Below, in pieces: positions 61,223 to 64,000 of a DNA stretch of 64,000 nt (its first letter is position 1; every line of letters starts with the position of its first letter). Made by a program: the position numbers and the translations under genes. The notes under the pieces are model-generated. The model was not told where the DNA came from. It saw nothing but the letters and a program-made list of their open reading frames with translations, and did not search any database. Source of the stretch: Tropicimonas isoalkanivorans (GTDB lineage Bacteria; Pseudomonadota; Alphaproteobacteria; Rhodobacterales; Rhodobacteraceae); NCBI RefSeq assembly GCF_900112335.1, contig NZ_FOLG01000002.1:220810-284809 (forward strand), read 5' to 3'.

Positions 61223-62074
61223 ATGCTTAACTGGACCCCGGATGAGCCCGCGAAAGGCCCCGCAGTGATCGACCCGACCTCGTACGACAACGCCGATTTC
61301 ATCCCCGACGGCGAAAGCTACTTCGACCGATGGCCGGCCGCGGCGGAGGCCTTCCGCCAACACCACCCCGAGGCGCAGCAGCGGCTCGACAGGCCCTATG
61401 GCCCCGGCGAGCGGGAAAAGTACGACCTCTTCCTGCCGGAACGTGCGAGCCCCCCCGAGGGCCTCTTCGTCTTTCTCCACGGCGGGTTCTGGCGGATGAG
61501 CGGCCGCAAGGACTGGTCGCACCTGGCAACGGGTGTTCTGGCGCATGGCTGGGCGGTCGCGATCCCGTCCTACCCGCTCGCGCCCCACGTCCATATCGCG
61601 GAAATCACGCGCGCCGTTGCCCGCGCGCTGCCGGTTCTGGCAGCCGAGGCGGCAGGCCCGATCGTGCTCAGTGGCCATTCGGCGGGCGGACACCTCGCGC
61701 TCCGCATGGTCTGCCCCGACGTGACGCTCCCGCCCGACGTGCGGAGCCGGATCAGGGGAATTCTGGCAATCTCCCCCCTCGCCGACCTGAACCCCCTGCT
61801 CATGCTGCCGATGAACGAGCACCTACAGATCGACGCGGTGGAGGCCGAACGCGAAAGCCCGATCCTCCATCCCGAACCCGACTGCGGCGTGCAGGTCGAG
61901 GTGGGCGGCGCGGAGCGGCCGAGCTTCATCGATCAGGCGATCCGGCTGGCGGACGCTTGGCAACGCAGCGACCTGACGATCACCCCCGGCAAACATCACT
62001 TCGATATTCTGGACGCGCTGGAATCGCCCGACAGCGCGATGGTGCGCAAGGCGCTCGCACTGGCGGCGGGCTGA
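61223..62074 (+). CDS. alpha/beta hydrolase (esterase/formamidase-like)
   Basis: A 283-residue serine hydrolase. The oxyanion motif FVFLHGGFWRMSGRKDW is near 95-111, the nucleophile elbow GHSAGGHLALRM near 165, and a catalytic His in PGKHHFDILDAL near 265. HGG(F/Y)W is typical of the kynurenine-formamidase and related esterase group. The start is uncertain: ATG 61223 is used, but GTG 61265 with AAAGG upstream fits the family start (YDNADFIPDGESYF) as well. It lies 50 bp after the dehydrogenase, likely the end of the operon. Confidence 0.82.
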   Translation: MLNWTPDEPAKGPAVIDPTSYDNADFIPDGESYFDRWPAAAEAFRQHHPEAQQRLDRPYGPGEREKYDLFLPERASPPEGLFVFLHGGFWRMSGRKDWSHLATGVLAHGWAVAIPSYPLAPHVHIAEITRAVARALPVLAAEAAGPIVLSGHSAGGHLALRMVCPDVTLPPDVRSRIRGILAISPLADLNPLLMLPMNEHLQIDAVEAERESPILHPEPDCGVQVEVGGAERPSFIDQAIRLADAWQRSDLTITPGKHHFDILDALESPDSAMVRKALALAAG

Positions 62075-62090
62075 GCCGCCGGACTGCCCG

Positions 62091-63086
62091 CTACGCGGGA
62101 TCGCCCTCCGCCTCCACCTGCCGCCAGCAGGGAAGCGTATCGCCCGGCACGGGCGCCGCTGCCCAGACGCCCCGGGCAATCGCGCGCGACAGGCAGGCGG
62201 CGGCGGCGTGGCCGATCACCATGGGATCCAGCACCGGATCAGCGAGCGGCTGCGCTCCGGTGGTCACCGCGAAAACGAGATCGCCGTCGACGGGCGTGTG
62301 GGCCGGCACGATGGCGCGCGCCATGCCGTCATGCGCGGCAATGGCCATCCTTTGCGCTTCCGCCTTGGTCAAAGCGGCGTCCGTCGCCACCACGGCGATG
62401 GTCGTGGCCCCTCCGCGCTTCGGCTGCGGCTCGGTGCCCGGATCGAAGCCCGTCACCGGGCCGCAGCCACCGAACTCGTCATCGAATTCCCACGGGGCCG
62501 CCCAGAACCGCCCATCCGCGCCAACGACATCGCCCGCCGCATTCACCGCCACCAGCGCCCCGACCGTCACGCCATTCTCCAGCACGACCGAGGCCGACCC
62601 GAGCCCGCCCTTCAGCCTCCGGGTGGTCGCCCCCGTGCCAGCGCCTGCGGTGCCGATGGCAAAGTCCTGCGACGCCGCCGCCAGTGCCTGCGCCCCGAGC
62701 GCCTTGTAAGGGTTCTCGGACCAGTCCTTCTCCCCCCCGTTCAGCAGATCGAAGAGGATCGCGCCGGGCACGATGGGCACCCGCTGGCTGCCCACCGCAA
62801 AACCCCGCCCGGCCGCCCGCAGTCCGTCGGCCACCCCCGAGGCGGCATCGAGCCCGAAGGCGGACCCGCCCGCCAGCACGAGCGCGTCCACCTGTTGCAC
62901 CAGTTTGTCAGGGGCGAGCAGATCCGTCTCCCGCGTGCCGGGCGCCCCGCCCATGACATGCACCGCCGCTGTCAGAGGCGCGTCCCCGAGCAGCACGGTC
63001 ACACCGGATTTCAGTGTTGCGTCATCGGCGTTGCCGACCATCAGGCCCGGAACGTCGGTTATCAGGTTTCGCGCGCCGGGACGCAT
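62091..63086 (-). CDS. P1-family peptidase (DmpA/BapA-like aminopeptidase)
   Basis: A 331-residue Ntn-hydrolase-like self-processing peptidase. The N-terminus RNLITDVPGLMVGNADD and the segment VLAGGSAFGLDAASGVAD are DmpA-family marks. The predicted autocleavage/nucleophile site is Ser in RRLKGGLGSASVVLENG. Characterised relatives are L-aminopeptidases / D-esterases or beta-aminopeptidases; the substrate here is unknown. It is convergent with the hydrolase gene. The 15-bp gap to the upstream SDR suggests cotranscription. Confidence 0.88.
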   Translation of the reverse strand: MRPGARNLITDVPGLMVGNADDATLKSGVTVLLGDAPLTAAVHVMGGAPGTRETDLLAPDKLVQQVDALVLAGGSAFGLDAASGVADGLRAAGRGFAVGSQRVPIVPGAILFDLLNGGEKDWSENPYKALGAQALAAASQDFAIGTAGAGTGATTRRLKGGLGSASVVLENGVTVGALVAVNAAGDVVGADGRFWAAPWEFDDEFGGCGPVTGFDPGTEPQPKRGGATTIAVVATDAALTKAEAQRMAIAAHDGMARAIVPAHTPVDGDLVFAVTTGAQPLADPVLDPMVIGHAAAACLSRAIARGVWAAAPVPGDTLPCWRQVEAEGDPA

Positions 63087-63101
63087 GGGTCTTTCCTTCG
63101 C

Positions 63102-63842
63102 TCAGATGCACCGCCCGCCGTCGACCTTCAGCACGCTGCCGGTGATCATGCTGGCTTCGTCGGAGCACAGGTAGCACGCAGCATTTCCAATGTCTTCCGG
63201 CGTCGAGAACCGCCCGATGGGAATGGTGGACAGGAACTTCTCCCGCATTTCCGGCGTGTCCTCTCCCATGAACGCGGCAAGCAGCGGCGTCTCGCCGGCC
63301 ACCGGTGCCAGCGCGTTCACCCGCACGCCGGCCGGCGCAAGTTCCACCGCCATGGTGCGTGTCGCGGTGATCACCCACCCCTTGGACGCGTTGTACCAGT
63401 TCAGATTCGGCCGCGGCGAGATGCCGGCTGTCGAGGCGACATTGAGTATCGCACCAGCGCCGGCGGCCTTCATGTGCGGCACCAGGTACTTCGCCGTCAG
63501 GAAGATCGACTTGGTGTTGACCGCGAGCACCTTGTCGAAGTCGCTCTCGGCCACCCCTTCCAGCGGTCCCGGACGGTGCGTGATCCCGGCGTTGTTGATC
63601 AGGATATCCACCTTGCCGAACGCGCTGATGGCCTCCTCGGCCATGTCCTTCACGCTGCCGGAAAAGGCAACGTCGGTGAACTGCGCGATCCCGCCGACCT
63701 CTTCGGCCACCGCCCGGGCTGTCTCGATATTGATGTCCGCGATCATGACGCGGGCGCCCTCGGCGGCGAACTTGCGCGCGATGCCCGCGCCGAAGCCCGA
63801 GCCGCCGCCCGTGATGATCGCTGATTTTCCTTCCAGTCGCAT
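63102..63842 (-). CDS. SDR-family oxidoreductase
   Basis: A 246-residue classical short-chain dehydrogenase. The cofactor motif TGGGSGFGAGIA is near 11-22, and an acidic ADIN after beta-2 predicts NAD(H) preference. NNAG, the catalytic Ser in VASTAG and the Y-N-A-S-K motif in NWYNASKGW are all present. FabG-like enzymes acting on 3-hydroxy/keto substrates or on sugars share this form; the substrate is not deducible. The start ATG 63842 has GGGAGGAG upstream. The gene directly upstream lies beyond the window. Confidence 0.88.
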   Translation of the reverse strand: MRLEGKSAIITGGGSGFGAGIARKFAAEGARVMIADINIETARAVAEEVGGIAQFTDVAFSGSVKDMAEEAISAFGKVDILINNAGITHRPGPLEGVAESDFDKVLAVNTKSIFLTAKYLVPHMKAAGAGAILNVASTAGISPRPNLNWYNASKGWVITATRTMAVELAPAGVRVNALAPVAGETPLLAAFMGEDTPEMREKFLSTIPIGRFSTPEDIGNAACYLCSDEASMITGSVLKVDGGRCI

Positions 63843-64000
63843 CGGTCTCCTCCCTTGACCATTCCTGCACCGTCTGAAGAAGACACCTCAAAACGCCATC
63901 GGGCAACCAGATTGCAACCAAAGCAGCGCTTTGCCAAAAGCCCTTCCCGGCGGACGGCGACCGCCCCGCCGGCCATGTGGCCACGATCTTTCGGCCAAGA
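63843..64000. other. upstream region of the SDR gene, window end
   Basis: I see no gene in these 158 bp. They should hold the promoter of the SDR-peptidase pair or the start of a neighbouring gene cut by the window edge. Confidence 0.4.

Overview
The window is GC-rich, densely packed and mostly operonic. It reads as ordinary chromosome of an alphaproteobacterium, most likely Rhodobacterales (Roseobacter/Rhodobacter group). This rests on gene content and protein flavour: TRAP uptake of uronates, a urea ABC operon with a very long UrtB, a Zur/Znu divergon, and an mreBCD-mrdA-rodA block. I see no rRNA, prophage, insertion sequence, CRISPR array or conjugation gene. The only tRNA is tRNA-Ser(UGA) near the left end.

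Layout. 0-7 kb (+): tRNA-Ser, a SPOR lipoprotein, a D,D-carboxypeptidase, tmk, holB, a TatD hydrolase, a PhnP-like metallo-hydrolase and an AEC transporter. 7-12 kb (-): a four-gene polyamine-type ABC importer. 12-15 kb: znuA divergent from zur-znuC-znuB. 15-23.6 kb: a uronate catabolic operon (uxaC, TRAP dctPQM, kdgF, kduI, kduD, uxuB-like; -) controlled by a divergent GntR gene. 23.6-30 kb (-): urtABCDE. 30-31 kb (-): a YqjD/YqjE-like membrane pair. 31.4-36.3 kb (-): thiMED-thiYZX under a TPP riboswitch. 36.4-45.3 kb: cytochrome c, malonyl-CoA ligase, gltX, a small zincin, a Tat-exported metallo-hydrolase, a PfkB kinase, an ArsC-family protein, a small exported protein and mgtE. 45.4-54.3 kb: nadE, an exported MORN-repeat protein, a GST, leuA behind a Leu-rich leader peptide, an XRE regulator and an MscS channel. 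54.6-62 kb (+): mreB-mreC-mreD-mrdA-rodA with a hydroxyacid dehydrogenase and an alpha/beta hydrolase. 62-64 kb (-): a P1 peptidase and an SDR.

How the parts work together. The uronate operon imports uronates by TRAP. KdgF, KduI and KduD channel unsaturated uronates toward 2-keto-3-deoxygluconate, while UxaC and the UxuB-like reductase handle hexuronates. The thiamine operon salvages HMP and thiazole and imports a precursor through the ABC genes. The mre operon builds the rod-shape elongation machine. Nutrient control is readable in the DNA: a Zur-type palindrome, an NtrC-like site before urtA, a TPP riboswitch, a GntR-type inverted repeat and a leucine attenuator.

The most interesting non-coding signals are: a leu leader peptide that may be translated from a leaderless transcript; a two-copy hairpin-plus-box repeat inside two different transporter operons; GC-rich stem-loops after three binding-protein genes; and two intergenic DnaA-box-like sites sharing extended flanks, one beside a conspicuous AT-rich island. 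I found no convincing new multi-gene system.
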